Shown here: piece by piece, positions 25,827 to 33,999 of the stretch
Layout: each line of letters opens with the position of its first letter
Position numbering within the stretch: position 1 is the stretch's first letter
NCBI GenBank assembly: GCA_027214345.1
Contig: JAPWHR010000001.1
Span: forward strand, 372,001-436,000
Length of the DNA: 64,000 nt
Direction: 5' to 3'
Source of the DNA: Comamonadaceae bacterium G21597-S1
Lineage (GTDB): Bacteria; Pseudomonadota; Gammaproteobacteria; Burkholderiales; Burkholderiaceae_C
The notes under the pieces: model-generated
Seen by the model: only the letters and a program-made list of their open reading frames with translations
Told to the model about the DNA's origin: nothing
Database searches by the model: none
Program-made: the position numbers and the translations under genes

Positions 25827-27818
25827 TCAGGGCAGGTCCTTGTTGACGTCCGGCGACGCGGCCGGGCGTGGCCCGACCATGCCCAGGCGGGACTTCAGGG
25901 ACTGCGGCTTCCCGGTGATCAATGCCGCGTAGCTGGTCGTGTTGCTCAGCACCTTCTTGACATAGTCACGCGTCTCGTTGAACGGAATGTTCTCGGCCCA
26001 GGCCGCGGCCTCGATCACCGGGCCGTTGCGCCAGTTGCGCGGTCGGCCCGGGCCGGCGTTGTATGCGGCTGCCGCCAGCGGCATCGAGCCGGCGAAATCG
26101 TCCAGTGCCAGCTTTAGGTAGGCGGTGCCGATCGTGATGTTGGTGTCACGGTCGTAGATCTGGTGCGACTTGAAGTCGTCCATGCCGATCTTGCGGGCCG
26201 TCCAGCGGGCGGTGGCTGGCATCACCTGCATCAGGCCCGAGGCGCCGACACCTGAACGGGCATCCATCAGGAAGCGGCTTTCCTGGCGGATCAGTCCGTA
26301 GACGTAGGACGGATCGAGTCCGATCTCCCGGGCGCGCGAAATCACCGCATCGTGCAGCGGCATCGGGAAACGCTGCTCCATCGCGATGAAGGCGCGCGTG
26401 CGCTCGCTGGTGTTGATGCAGTTCTTCCAGTCCTCGCGTTGGCAGGCGAGTTCGGCCGCAGCCAGCAGGCGCCGGTCGTCCATGCCGCCGGGTTCGTGCA
26501 GGCGTACCGCGTAGTTCCATTCGCGGTCGCCTTCGCTGCGCAGTCCGATCCGGATCGCGTAGTGGCTGCGCGCCAGTGCCGGGTTCTGGCGCGCCTCGGC
26601 CTTCTCCTGTTCGGTCGTGGGCGCCGGCGCTTCGGGCAAGCTGATGCTGCGACCGAGTTCCTCCAGTGCCAGTTGTTCGTAGAAGCCGCGCACGCCGGCG
26701 ATACTCTCGAGCAAGGCCGTGGCCTGGGCCCGTTCGGCGGCCGATCGGCCATCGGACTTCAGGGCGCGCGCCCGCCAGTACACCCAGGCCGGGTCCTGCC
26801 GCAGCGTGTCGTTCATCGCCGCCGTGGCATCGAGCACCTGCTTCCAGTTGCCGACGCGCAACGCGGCGCGCACCTTCCATTCCAGGTGCTCGTCGGCCAG
26901 GTATTGATCCTGCGCATTGGCGAAATAACCACTGGCGTCGTCCGACAGGCGCTGCGCCGCGCGTTTGCCGATCACGCCCCAGACGTAGCTGCGTTCCTCC
27001 TGGGTCAGCTGGGTGCGCCAGCGCAGCCGGCCCATCTGCTCGGCGGCCTCGGCGGGGTCGCTCGCAGCCATGCGGATCAGGCCGAGCGTGACGAACTCCT
27101 TGGTACGCGGCAGTAGCGCCGTGTGTTTTTCATCGAGGTATCGGCCCGGGCCGGAGAAGATGGTCTTGATCTTGTTCGTCCAGTCCGGGTTCAGCAGGCC
27201 GACGGCCTGGGTGACCACCGACAGGCGACCGCTCTCCATGCCGATGCGCGCGCGTTGCCAGGCGACCTCGGGCTTCATCTTGCGCGCCTTGAGCAGGATC
27301 TCGGCCGCATGGGCACAACCATCGTCGGCGTCGCGCTGCTCCAGCCACAGGTTCCCGACCTGGGCCGCCACGTCGGCGCCGGTGGCATTGAAGTCCGTCA
27401 GCAGCGCATAACACCGCACTTCGCGGTCGTCGTTCATGCGGAAACTGGGATATTCCGCCATGAACGTGGCCCAGTCGCGGACCTCCCCAAGCAGCAGCAG
27501 CCAGTCGTTGCGCAGGCGGTCTTCCTGGTAGGTGCCGGCGTATGTGCGCAGGAAGGCCCGGATCTCGTCGTTGGAGGCGTCGACCAGCCGAGCCTTGAGT
27601 TCCCAATAGGCGGCCCAGGGCTCCAGCGCATGGCCACGGGCCTGCGGCAACAAGGCGGCCAGGCGTTTGCGGTCAGACTTGCGGAATGCCTCCTTCATCT
27701 CGAGGATCACGGCGTCGGCAGCGCTGGTATCGGTACTCTGGCCCCAGGCCGTATCCGCCGGGCCCAACGCCACGGCCGAGAGCAAAACGATCGATGTCAA
27801 AATGCCTGCAAACTTCAT
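25827..27818 (-). CDS. slt: Soluble lytic murein transglycosylase
   Basis: Periplasmic peptidoglycan lyase that makes 1,6-anhydromuropeptides, 663 residues, close to Slt70. A signal peptide (to about TAWGQ) precedes a long helical U-domain (residues ~30-470) and a C-terminal SLT domain with catalytic Glu in GLIRQESRF, GASGLMQVMPATA and AAYNAGPGR. ATG 27818 is the only start giving a signal peptide. It starts nine bases from the start of the divergent cyclo-ligase gene. Confidence 0.95.
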   Translation of the reverse strand: MKFAGILTSIVLLSAVALGPADTAWGQSTDTSAADAVILEMKEAFRKSDRKRLAALLPQARGHALEPWAAYWELKARLVDASNDEIRAFLRTYAGTYQEDRLRNDWLLLLGEVRDWATFMAEYPSFRMNDDREVRCYALLTDFNATGADVAAQVGNLWLEQRDADDGCAHAAEILLKARKMKPEVAWQRARIGMESGRLSVVTQAVGLLNPDWTNKIKTIFSGPGRYLDEKHTALLPRTKEFVTLGLIRMAASDPAEAAEQMGRLRWRTQLTQEERSYVWGVIGKRAAQRLSDDASGYFANAQDQYLADEHLEWKVRAALRVGNWKQVLDATAAMNDTLRQDPAWVYWRARALKSDGRSAAERAQATALLESIAGVRGFYEQLALEELGRSISLPEAPAPTTEQEKAEARQNPALARSHYAIRIGLRSEGDREWNYAVRLHEPGGMDDRRLLAAAELACQREDWKNCINTSERTRAFIAMEQRFPMPLHDAVISRAREIGLDPSYVYGLIRQESRFLMDARSGVGASGLMQVMPATARWTARKIGMDDFKSHQIYDRDTNITIGTAYLKLALDDFAGSMPLAAAAYNAGPGRPRNWRNGPVIEAAAWAENIPFNETRDYVKKVLSNTTSYAALITGKPQSLKSRLGMVGPRPAASPDVNKDLP

Positions 27819-27827
27819 GGTCTGATT

Positions 27828-28427
27828 ATGGACAACTCCGACGACAGCAGGGCGCTGGAAAAGAAAGCCCTGCGCAAAGCACTGGTGGAGCAACGCCTGA
27901 ACATGGCGGATCGTCATCAGCGCTCCGCCTTGCTCCAGGATGTGATGCGGATCTGGCTCGTCGGCCGGCCCGACACCGTGATCGGCGCCTACTGGCCGAT
28001 CAAGGGCGAGTTCGATCCGCTGCCGGCCCTGCACCGCTGGAAGGAAGACGGTGAGTTGCTGGACCAGCCGCAGTTGCGGCGCATCGGCCTGCCGGTGGTC
28101 GACAAGGTACACAAGACCATGGTGTTCCATGCCTGGTATCCCGGCTGCCGCATGGAGGAAGACGCCTACGGCATCCCCAAGCCCAAGGACACCGAGGTCA
28201 TCGTGCCCACGCTGCTGTTCATCAGTTGTGTCGGTTATGGGCCTGGCGGTTACAGGCTGGGTTACGGCGGTGGTTTCTACGACCGAACGCTGGCCATCCT
28301 GCAGCCCCGGCCGTTCACGGTCGGGCTGGGATTCACGCAAGGCTTCGTGCCCGACTTCGAGCCGCAGTCGCACGATATCCCGCTCGACGCCATCCTCAAC
28401 GAGAACGGCGCGATCTGGCCGGTCTGA
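27828..28427 (+). CDS. 5-formyltetrahydrofolate cyclo-ligase family protein
   Basis: ATP-dependent conversion of 5-formyl-THF to 5,10-methenyl-THF, 199 residues. Motifs: KKALRKALVEQRL at the N-terminus, YWPIKGEFDPLP, AYGIPKP and the nucleotide/folate loop GYGPGGYRLGYGGGFYDR (~residues 134-151). It is divergent from slt with only nine bases between start codons, so each promoter lies within the other gene. The last 32 bases overlap the 3' end of the convergent LysR gene. Confidence 0.93.
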   Translation: MDNSDDSRALEKKALRKALVEQRLNMADRHQRSALLQDVMRIWLVGRPDTVIGAYWPIKGEFDPLPALHRWKEDGELLDQPQLRRIGLPVVDKVHKTMVFHAWYPGCRMEEDAYGIPKPKDTEVIVPTLLFISCVGYGPGGYRLGYGGGFYDRTLAILQPRPFTVGLGFTQGFVPDFEPQSHDIPLDAILNENGAIWPV

Positions 28428-29421
28428 CGGCGGGCGCGGGCGGCGCGGGCGAGCCGTGCCGCGGCCCTTCTTCGCCCGTGGCTGCACGCGTGGCTGCCGC
28501 CTGTAGATCGAGCCAGTCGCAGAACGCGCCGACTTCCGGCCGAAGCCCGGCGCGCGGACCCAGGATGCGCCAGTACGCCAGCGGCGAGTCGGTACGCATG
28601 CCCGGCAAGACCTCGACCAGGTCGCCACTGGCCAATGACTCCGAGATCAGCGGCATGCGCGCCAGCACGATGCCCTGGCCGGCGATCGCGGCCTGCACCA
28701 TCTGGTAGGCGTAGTCGAAATACAGCCAGCGCTTGGCCTGCAGCCGACCCTGGTGGTGGGCGTCGAACCAGTGCTGCCAGGCCAGGATTTCGACGTTGCG
28801 GTTGCGATGGATGTCGCCGGCTTCGATCAGCGTGAAACGGGCGAGATCGGATGCCGTGTTCAGGGTTCTTCCATCCTTGAGCAGCCAGGGGCTGGCGACG
28901 GGTGCGAGTTGCTCCCCGAACATGCGCACGGCATGCGCAGGTACCTTCGACGGTTGGGTGTAGCGCAATGCCAGATCGGTGTCGGATGTGTCCAGGTCGA
29001 CGGTGGCGTCGCTGGTGTCGATACGGATGTCGATGTCCGGGTACTGGTCCTGGAACTCCTCCAGCCGCGGGATCAGCCACATCGACGCGAATGAGGCCCA
29101 GGTGGTGATGGCGACATGTTTGCGGCCGGCGTTCTGGCGCATCTGGCGCACGGTGCCGTCGAGCCGCTCGAGCGCCGGCACCACGGCGCCCAGCAGGTCG
29201 CCACCGGCGCTGGTGAGTTCGACCGCGCGGGTATGGCGCAGGAACAACGCCACGCCGATCTCCTCCTCGAGCGCCTGGATCTGGCGGCTGACGGCGCTTT
29301 GTGTCAGCGCGAGCTCCTGCGCCGCGAGGCGGAAGTTCAGGTGCCGCGCAACGGCCTGGAAGGCCCGCAGGTGGCCGACGGACAAGGGTCGTGTGCGTTG
29401 ACGCGTTTGGGTCGGAAGCAT
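28396..29421 (-). CDS. LysR-family transcriptional regulator, GcvA-like
   Basis: 341 residues. HTH: LRAFQAVARHLNFRLAAQELALTQSAVSRQIQALEEEIG; the effector domain starts near residue 105 (KHVAITTWASFASMWLIPRL), a GcvA/AmpR-like opening. A Pro/Ala/Arg-rich tail of about 30 residues overlaps the convergent cyclo-ligase gene by 32 bases. It is divergent from a DUF2917 gene, a pairing that suggests it regulates that gene. Confidence 0.9.
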   Translation of the reverse strand: MLPTQTRQRTRPLSVGHLRAFQAVARHLNFRLAAQELALTQSAVSRQIQALEEEIGVALFLRHTRAVELTSAGGDLLGAVVPALERLDGTVRQMRQNAGRKHVAITTWASFASMWLIPRLEEFQDQYPDIDIRIDTSDATVDLDTSDTDLALRYTQPSKVPAHAVRMFGEQLAPVASPWLLKDGRTLNTASDLARFTLIEAGDIHRNRNVEILAWQHWFDAHHQGRLQAKRWLYFDYAYQMVQAAIAGQGIVLARMPLISESLASGDLVEVLPGMRTDSPLAYWRILGPRAGLRPEVGAFCDWLDLQAAATRAATGEEGPRHGSPAPPAPAVRPARSRRSR

Positions 29422-29480
29422 GGTGCTTGCACGGCTGGGGCGTGGTCGCCTATTGATGCGTAAGTGGAATGAATAGTGTA

Positions 29481-29497
29481 GTCCGATTTCATTGGAC
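29481..29497. promoter_or_regulatory. GTCC-N9-GGAC dyad between lysR and the DUF2917 gene
   Basis: An imperfect dyad in the 137-base divergent gap, of a size and position fitting a LysR-type box. Only the outer four bases of each arm pair perfectly, so this is tentative. Confidence 0.35.
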
Positions 29498-29558
29498 GCT
29501 GCCTGCGTGCGGCCCGATGATTCAGTCTCTTCGTATTCTTCTTGTTCAGGAGCGTGTC

Positions 29559-30065
29559 ATGTCTTCAATGCGTGCTTTGCAACTCCCGGCGTCGGCCACC
29601 GGATTCGGTTTGCCCGGCTGCTGGACCCTGGCGCGGGATCGCGCCATCACCCTGGATGCCCGTCAATCCGGTTACCTGCGCATCGCCCAGGGCGCGGTCT
29701 GGGCCACGCTCGAAGGCCCGCATCTGCAGGGCGCCGCCAATGAATGGGGCGATCAGGTGTTGCGCAGCGGCGCGCGGATCCATCTCGCATCCGGCCAGCA
29801 GGTGGTGCTGGAGTCGTATCCGCTGGCGGCTAACGAAGAGGCGTGTTTCAGCTGGGAGCCCGAGCTGACGGAGCCTGTTCCATTGGTGACGGTGCGGGCA
29901 CGCGTGTCGCCGCGACTGGGTGCATGGTTCGCGGCGCTCGATCGTCGCCTGTTGCGCTGGTTGCAGCCCGGCCCAGGGTGGCCGCGCCCGCCGGCAGACC
30001 TGTACGCGCAGCAGCGTGACCGGGCCTGGCGCAACCTGTACCACCTGGGCATCAACCAGCCCTGA
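29559..30065 (+). CDS. DUF2917 domain protein
   Basis: 168 residues, no signal peptide. The DUF2917-type core (LDARQSGYLRIAQGAVWATLEGP, then GDQVLRSGARIHLASGQQVVLES) looks like a small all-beta, cupin-like fold. The C-terminal third is Arg/Pro/Trp-rich. ATG 29559 has CAGGAG seven bases upstream; an in-frame ATG at 29469 without SD would run through the promoter region. Family function is unknown to me; it is commonly found beside LysR genes, as here. Confidence 0.8.
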   Translation: MSSMRALQLPASATGFGLPGCWTLARDRAITLDARQSGYLRIAQGAVWATLEGPHLQGAANEWGDQVLRSGARIHLASGQQVVLESYPLAANEEACFSWEPELTEPVPLVTVRARVSPRLGAWFAALDRRLLRWLQPGPGWPRPPADLYAQQRDRAWRNLYHLGINQP

Positions 30066-30070
30066 AACGC

Positions 30071-30134
30071 GCGCCCATGCTTGGCATGGCGCGCATGTCT
30101 GGAGCGTGCGCCCATGCGTGGCATGGCGCGCATG
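30071..30134. repeat. Two tandem 27-bp hairpin repeats
   Basis: Copies at 30071-30097 and 30108-30134 differ at one base only (T or G in the loop). Each folds as CCATGC-TTG-GCATGG (or GTG loop) flanked by GCGC/CGCG. They sit in the 86-base convergent gap after the DUF2917 gene and could end transcription or stabilise the message from either side. Confidence 0.75.
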
Positions 30135-30151
30135 CGCCACCGCTGGCCGGA

Positions 30152-30577
30152 TCAGCCGCCGGGTGGCCGGTTGGCCGGACGGCGCACCGCCTTTCTGGCT
30201 GGAGCGCGCCGCGCCGGTTTCGGGCGCCGGGCCTTGTGCGCGCTCTCGAGCGCCAGCCGGGCCCAGGGCGCCATGGCCAGCGCCGATTCCATGGCATCGA
30301 CCGGCGCGCTGTAATAACCCAGGCTCATCTGCACGGGCGCACCCTGCTTCGTCATCGTCATGGCGAAGCGCGCGCAGCCTTCGGCCTCGAACCGCGGCTG
30401 CGAATCGGCATCGGCCTTGAGCCACAGTTTCTCGCCATCGCCCAGGTCGGCGATCAAGGCCATGTTCAGGCCATCCAGTGACAACCCCCAGCCACCGAAC
30501 ATGCGCCTGGCCGTGCAGGGGCCGATGCCGGACAACAGTTCCAGGCAGTAGTCGACGAAGTCCCGATTGGCGGCCAT
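30152..30577 (-). CDS. TfoX/Sxy N-terminal-domain protein
   Basis: 141 residues. The RRMFGGWGLSLDGLNMALIAD stretch is the TfoX-N signature; the C-terminal 40 residues are Lys/Arg/Ala/Pro-rich and probably disordered, with possible nucleic-acid contact. Full-length Sxy/TfoX activates competence genes with CRP, but single-domain proteins like this are widespread and their role is not settled. It is transcribed away from the NTF2 gene whose promoter shares the upstream gap. Confidence 0.85.
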   Translation of the reverse strand: MAANRDFVDYCLELLSGIGPCTARRMFGGWGLSLDGLNMALIADLGDGEKLWLKADADSQPRFEAEGCARFAMTMTKQGAPVQMSLGYYSAPVDAMESALAMAPWARLALESAHKARRPKPARRAPARKAVRRPANRPPGG

Positions 30578-30676
30578 GGCGACAGTCTAATCACCATCGC
30601 GGGCGCATGAATGGGTCCGCGGGCGGATGCCGGCAGCCGGCCGCACATGCCGGGGCAGAATCATCACCCCGCCAGA

Positions 30677-30694
30677 TTTGCAAACGTATGCAAA
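30677..30694. promoter_or_regulatory. LacI-type operator, site A
   Basis: TTTGCAAAC|GTATGCAAA, a CpG-centred near-perfect palindrome (TTTGCA and TGCAAA arms exact). It covers the -35 of the promoter proposed for the NTF2 gene at 30775. It shares GTATGCAA with sites at 32017 and 44781. Binding by one of the three LacI proteins of the island is inferred from the motif class and position. Confidence 0.75.
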
Positions 30695-30706
30695 CCTGAT
30701 TAGAAT
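30678..30706 (+). promoter_or_regulatory. Predicted sigma-70 promoter of the NTF2 gene at 30775
   Basis: -35 TTGCAA (30678-30683), 17-base spacer, -10 TAGAAT (30701-30706). The -35 lies within operator site A, so repressor binding would exclude polymerase. Confidence 0.55.
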
Positions 30707-30774
30707 CCGCGACATGCCCGGTGACCCTCCCGGTTGGCCGGTTCGCTGAATGTGCTTAGGAAGTGGCTTGCGAC

Positions 30775-31836
30775 ATGAATCACGATGCCCTGGTGCAGGA
30801 CAAACGCGCCGTCTGGTCGGCGATGCATACGATTGCAGAATCGACGCCGCAGCAGGTCGCCGAACGACTCGCGTCGATCTACCACCCGGACGCCCACTGG
30901 CGCGGCTCCCATCCCTGGAACGAGATGCAGGGGGTGGGGGAGATCGCCAGCCGGGTCTGGGGTCCGCTGCTGCAGGCTTTTCCCGATCTCGAGCGGCGCG
31001 ACGACATCGTCATCGGCGGCGTCTACGAACAGCGCAGCTATGTCGGCTGCGTGGGCCATCTGGTGGGTACGTTCCGGCGCGACTGGCATGGCATCCCGGC
31101 AACCGACCAGGTGATCTACCTGCGCTACGGCGAGTTTCACCAGATGGTGCAGGGCCGCATCGTACAGAGTTCGGTGCTGGTCGATGTCCTCGACGTGATT
31201 CGCCAGGCCGGCTTCTGGCCGATCGCGCCGAGCCTGGGTCAGGAAGGGCAATGGCAGGGGCCGCTGGACCGCGACGGCCGGGTCTTCACCGTGCAGGATG
31301 CGGCGGAGTCGGCGGCCAGCCTGAAGCTGACGATGGACATGCAGGCATCGCTGGGCGCCTATGACGACAGCCAGGGTCGGGGCCGCGACGGCTTGCTCGA
31401 CATGCCGCAAAAGCAGTTCTGGCATCCGAAGATGATGTGGTACGGGCCCAGCGGCATCGGCACCACGCGCGGCCTCGAAGGTTTCGTCGACTTTCACCAG
31501 TTGCCGTTTCGCAGCGTGTTTCCGCGCAATCCCGACCTGCCCCAGCCGCCAGGGCTGGGCCAGCATGGCGGCAGCCACTATGTGCGCATCGGTGACGGCC
31601 GCTTCTCGGCCACCGGGGGCTGGCCGAGCCGCCACATGATGCACACCGGGGGCGGCTGGCTCGGCCTGGGCGCCAGCGGGCGGCCGATCACGATGCGCGT
31701 GATGGATTTCTACTGCGCCGATCAGGGCCTGATCCGCGAGAACTGGGTGCCGATCGACATCATCCAGGTATTGCTGCAACTCGACGTGGACGTGCTGGAG
31801 CGGGTGCGCAACCAGTTTGGTCGGCGCAGGGCATGA
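30775..31836 (+). CDS. Two-domain NTF2/SnoaL-like protein (paralogue of 41558-42580)
   Basis: 353 residues, no signal peptide. There are two NTF2-like alpha+beta cone domains, roughly residues 15-150 and 190-345. Shared blocks with the protein at 41558-42580: LERRD, WYGPSGIGTTRG, GWLGLG, and GLIRENWVPIDI near the C-terminus. ATG 30775 has AGGAAG upstream. Relatives with this fold act as cyclases, isomerases, dehydratases or binding proteins; the reaction here is unknown. Its own operator-promoter unit and its kinship to the distant gene place it in the same regulon as the hisD-like operon. Confidence 0.8.
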   Translation: MNHDALVQDKRAVWSAMHTIAESTPQQVAERLASIYHPDAHWRGSHPWNEMQGVGEIASRVWGPLLQAFPDLERRDDIVIGGVYEQRSYVGCVGHLVGTFRRDWHGIPATDQVIYLRYGEFHQMVQGRIVQSSVLVDVLDVIRQAGFWPIAPSLGQEGQWQGPLDRDGRVFTVQDAAESAASLKLTMDMQASLGAYDDSQGRGRDGLLDMPQKQFWHPKMMWYGPSGIGTTRGLEGFVDFHQLPFRSVFPRNPDLPQPPGLGQHGGSHYVRIGDGRFSATGGWPSRHMMHTGGGWLGLGASGRPITMRVMDFYCADQGLIRENWVPIDIIQVLLQLDVDVLERVRNQFGRRRA

Positions 31837-31867
31837 GGTCGACCGTGATGCGTGCGACTGCATCGAT

Positions 31868-31885
31868 AGTGAATACGTATGCTCG
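31868..31885. promoter_or_regulatory. Weak LacI-type half-operator upstream of site B
   Basis: AGTGAATAC|GTATGCTCG keeps the AATAC|GTATGC core but loses the outer arms. Its centre is 149 bases upstream of site B in the same gap, a spacing that would allow DNA looping. Tentative. Confidence 0.35.
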
Positions 31886-31906
31886 GCTCGACCTACCGAG
31901 CCGAGC
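31881..31906. terminator. Perfect 10-bp hairpin after the NTF2 gene
   Basis: GCTCGGCTCG-ACCTAC-CGAGCCGAGC, continuing into tandem GAGCC/GGGCC five-base repeats up to about 31930. There is no T run, so it may be a processing or Rho-linked 3' element instead of a classical terminator. Confidence 0.5.
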
Positions 31907-32016
31907 CGAGCCGGGCCGGGCCGGACCGGGGCGACAGCCACAGGGATGCAATAGCCCGCAGGCGGGTTGCGACCTAGGGTAAACACCCATTCTCTTTCCC
32001 CGTCCCGGATTGCACA

Positions 32017-32034
32017 ATGCATACGTATGCAATC
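32017..32034. promoter_or_regulatory. LacI-type operator, site B
   Basis: AATGCATAC|GTATGCAAT; the inner fourteen bases TGCATACGTATGCA are a perfect palindrome with central CpG. It stands 43 bases before the hisD-like start and would control the long operon 32077-42580. It shares the right half with sites A and C. Confidence 0.75.
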
Positions 32035-32076
32035 CGAAGTGGCGGTTTCTTTTACCACTCCTGAAAGTTCATCACC

Positions 32077-33396
32077 ATGATCCGCTATCTCAAGAAGGGC
32101 AAGGATGCCCAGGCCCGTGCCGACGACGACGTGCAGGTGCGCGCCACTGTCGAATCCATCCTCAAGGATGTCGAGGCCCGCGGCGACGAAGCCGTGCGCG
32201 AATACAGCCGCAAGTTCGACAACTGGGATCCGTCCAGCTTCACGTTGTCGCAGGCCGACATCGAGGCCGCCGTGAAGAAGCTGTCGGCTCGCGAGCTGGA
32301 AGATATCCAGTTTGCCCAGAAGCAGATCCGCCATTTCGCGCAGATCCAACGCGACAGCATGCGGGACGTCGAAGTCGAAACCATGCCGGGCGTGATCCTG
32401 GGCCACAAGAACATCCCGGTCAACGCAGCAGGTTGTTACGTGCCAGGCGGCAAGTACCCGTTGATCGCCTCGGCGCACATGAGCGTGCTCACCGCCAAGG
32501 TGGCCGGCGTCAAGCGCATCGTCTCCACCGCACCGCCGTTCCAGGGCGCGCCGCATCCGGCCATCGTGGCCGCGATGCATTTCGCCGGCGCCGACCAGAT
32601 CCTCGTGCTCGGGGGGGTGCAGGCGGTGGCCGCAATGGCGCTGGGCACCCAGACCGTCGGCGCGGTCGACATGCTGGTCGGGCCGGGCAACATGTTCGTT
32701 GCCGAAGCCAAGCGGCAGTTGTACGGGCGCGTGGGCATCGACCTGTTCGCCGGACCGACCGAAACCCTGGTCATCGCCGACGATACGGTGGACGGCGAGA
32801 TGTGCGCGGTCGACCTGCTCGGACAGGCGGAACACGGTCCGACGTCGCCGGCGGTGCTGCTGACCACGTCCGAGAAACTGGCCAAGGACACGATGCTTGA
32901 AGTCGAGCGCCAGCTCAAGATCCTGCCGACCGCCGACATCGCGCGCAAGGCCTGGGACGTTTATGGCGAGGTCATCGTCTGCGACAGCGACGAGGAAATG
33001 CTGGCCAAGGCCGACGAACTGGCGTCCGAGCACGTGCAGGTGATGACACGTGACCCGGACTACTTCCTCCGGAACATGACCAACTACGGTGCCCTGTTTC
33101 TGGGCCCGCGCACCAACGTGAGCTTCGGCGACAAGGTCATCGGCACCAACCACACCTTGCCGACGAACAAGAACGCGCGTTACACCGGTGGCCTGTGGGT
33201 GGGCAAGTTCCTCAAGACCTGCACCTACCAGAAGGTCACGACCGACAAGGCCTCGGCGCTGGTGGGCGAATATTGTTCGCGCCTGTGCCACATGGAGAAC
33301 TTCGCCGGCCATGGCGAGCAGGCCAACATCCGCGTGCGCCGGTATGGCGAACGTGCCGAAGTGCCGTGGTACCAACCGGTGCCAGCCCAGGCCTGA
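32077..33396 (+). CDS. Histidinol-dehydrogenase-family NAD-dependent alcohol dehydrogenase, catabolic type
   Basis: 439 residues, full-length HisD fold. Family residues are kept: Gln/His of [12 protein letters not shown], the Glu-His catalytic pair in LASEHVQV, Asp/His in [14 protein letters not shown], and the C-terminal His in [10 protein letters not shown], so zinc-dependent four-electron oxidation of an alcohol to an acid is feasible. No other his gene is nearby. The operon holds NTF2 proteins, an SDR, LacI and a sugar transporter, and [15 protein letters not shown] differs from biosynthetic HisD, as in sulfopropanediol dehydrogenase HpsN and similar catabolic relatives. The substrate is unknown. 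First gene behind operator site B. Confidence 0.85.
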   Translation: MIRYLKKGKDAQARADDDVQVRATVESILKDVEARGDEAVREYSRKFDNWDPSSFTLSQADIEAAVKKLSARELEDIQFAQKQIRHFAQIQRDSMRDVEVETMPGVILGHKNIPVNAAGCYVPGGKYPLIASAHMSVLTAKVAGVKRIVSTAPPFQGAPHPAIVAAMHFAGADQILVLGGVQAVAAMALGTQTVGAVDMLVGPGNMFVAEAKRQLYGRVGIDLFAGPTETLVIADDTVDGEMCAVDLLGQAEHGPTSPAVLLTTSEKLAKDTMLEVERQLKILPTADIARKAWDVYGEVIVCDSDEEMLAKADELASEHVQVMTRDPDYFLRNMTNYGALFLGPRTNVSFGDKVIGTNHTLPTNKNARYTGGLWVGKFLKTCTYQKVTTDKASALVGEYCSRLCHMENFAGHGEQANIRVRRYGERAEVPWYQPVPAQA

Positions 33397-33420
33397 AAAT
33401 TGCATTCGAAGTCAAGCAGC

Positions 33421-33990
33421 ATGCCAGCACCATCGATACCACCACAGGCGCCCCTGCGGGGTGCGCGCCCCGAGCAGGGCGCGTTGACCCGGGACAACGA
33501 CCTGTCGAAGACGGCCGAGACCCAACGCGTCGTCGAATCCATGGTCGACGGCCTGAACGACCACACCATCGACGGCATCGAGGCGTTCTTCGCGTCCGAT
33601 TTCCGCTGGACGGGCAATGCCGGATGCGGCACCAAGAATGGCGTGCGCGAATTCCAGGACAACTGGCAGCGTCCGTTCCAGGCCGCATTCTCCGACAAGG
33701 TCTGCATCGACGAGGCACGCCTGGTGCAGGGCGAGTGGATGGCGGCCTTCGGCCGCCAGGAAGCCACGCATTCGGGCGAGTTCATGGGTATTGCGCCCAC
33801 CGGCAAGCGCATCGAGATCCGCTACATGGATTTCTGGAAGGTCCAGGGCGGCAAGATCGTCGACAACTGGGTCAATGTCGATTTCGCGCATGTGATGCAG
33901 CAACTGGGCAAGGACCCGTTCGACGGGCAGGGCTGGGAGGCGTTCGATCGCGGTGAACGTGTGCCCCCGCGTCCCGCTCCCAAGGGCTGA
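33421..33990 (+). CDS. Single-domain NTF2/SnoaL-like protein (ester-cyclase type)
   Basis: 189 residues. One NTF2-like domain (residues ~30-165): VESMVDGLNDHTIDGIEAFFASDFRW opens the cone, and the IAPTGKRIEIRYMDFWKVQGGKIVDNW segment matches SnoaL-type proteins and resembles the last strand pair of the two-domain paralogues. The chosen ATG 33421 has no strong SD; a TTG at 33400 would add seven residues. It lies between the hisD-like and SDR genes and probably acts on the product of one of them. Confidence 0.78.
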   Translation: MPAPSIPPQAPLRGARPEQGALTRDNDLSKTAETQRVVESMVDGLNDHTIDGIEAFFASDFRWTGNAGCGTKNGVREFQDNWQRPFQAAFSDKVCIDEARLVQGEWMAAFGRQEATHSGEFMGIAPTGKRIEIRYMDFWKVQGGKIVDNWVNVDFAHVMQQLGKDPFDGQGWEAFDRGERVPPRPAPKG

Positions 33991-33999
33991 GGACGAGCC

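Noticed and set aside
32077-33396. Biosynthetic histidinol dehydrogenase (hisD)
   Set aside because: No his genes nearby, operon context is catabolic, and the substrate segment differs from biosynthetic enzymes; kept as a HisD-family catabolic enzyme without a symbol.
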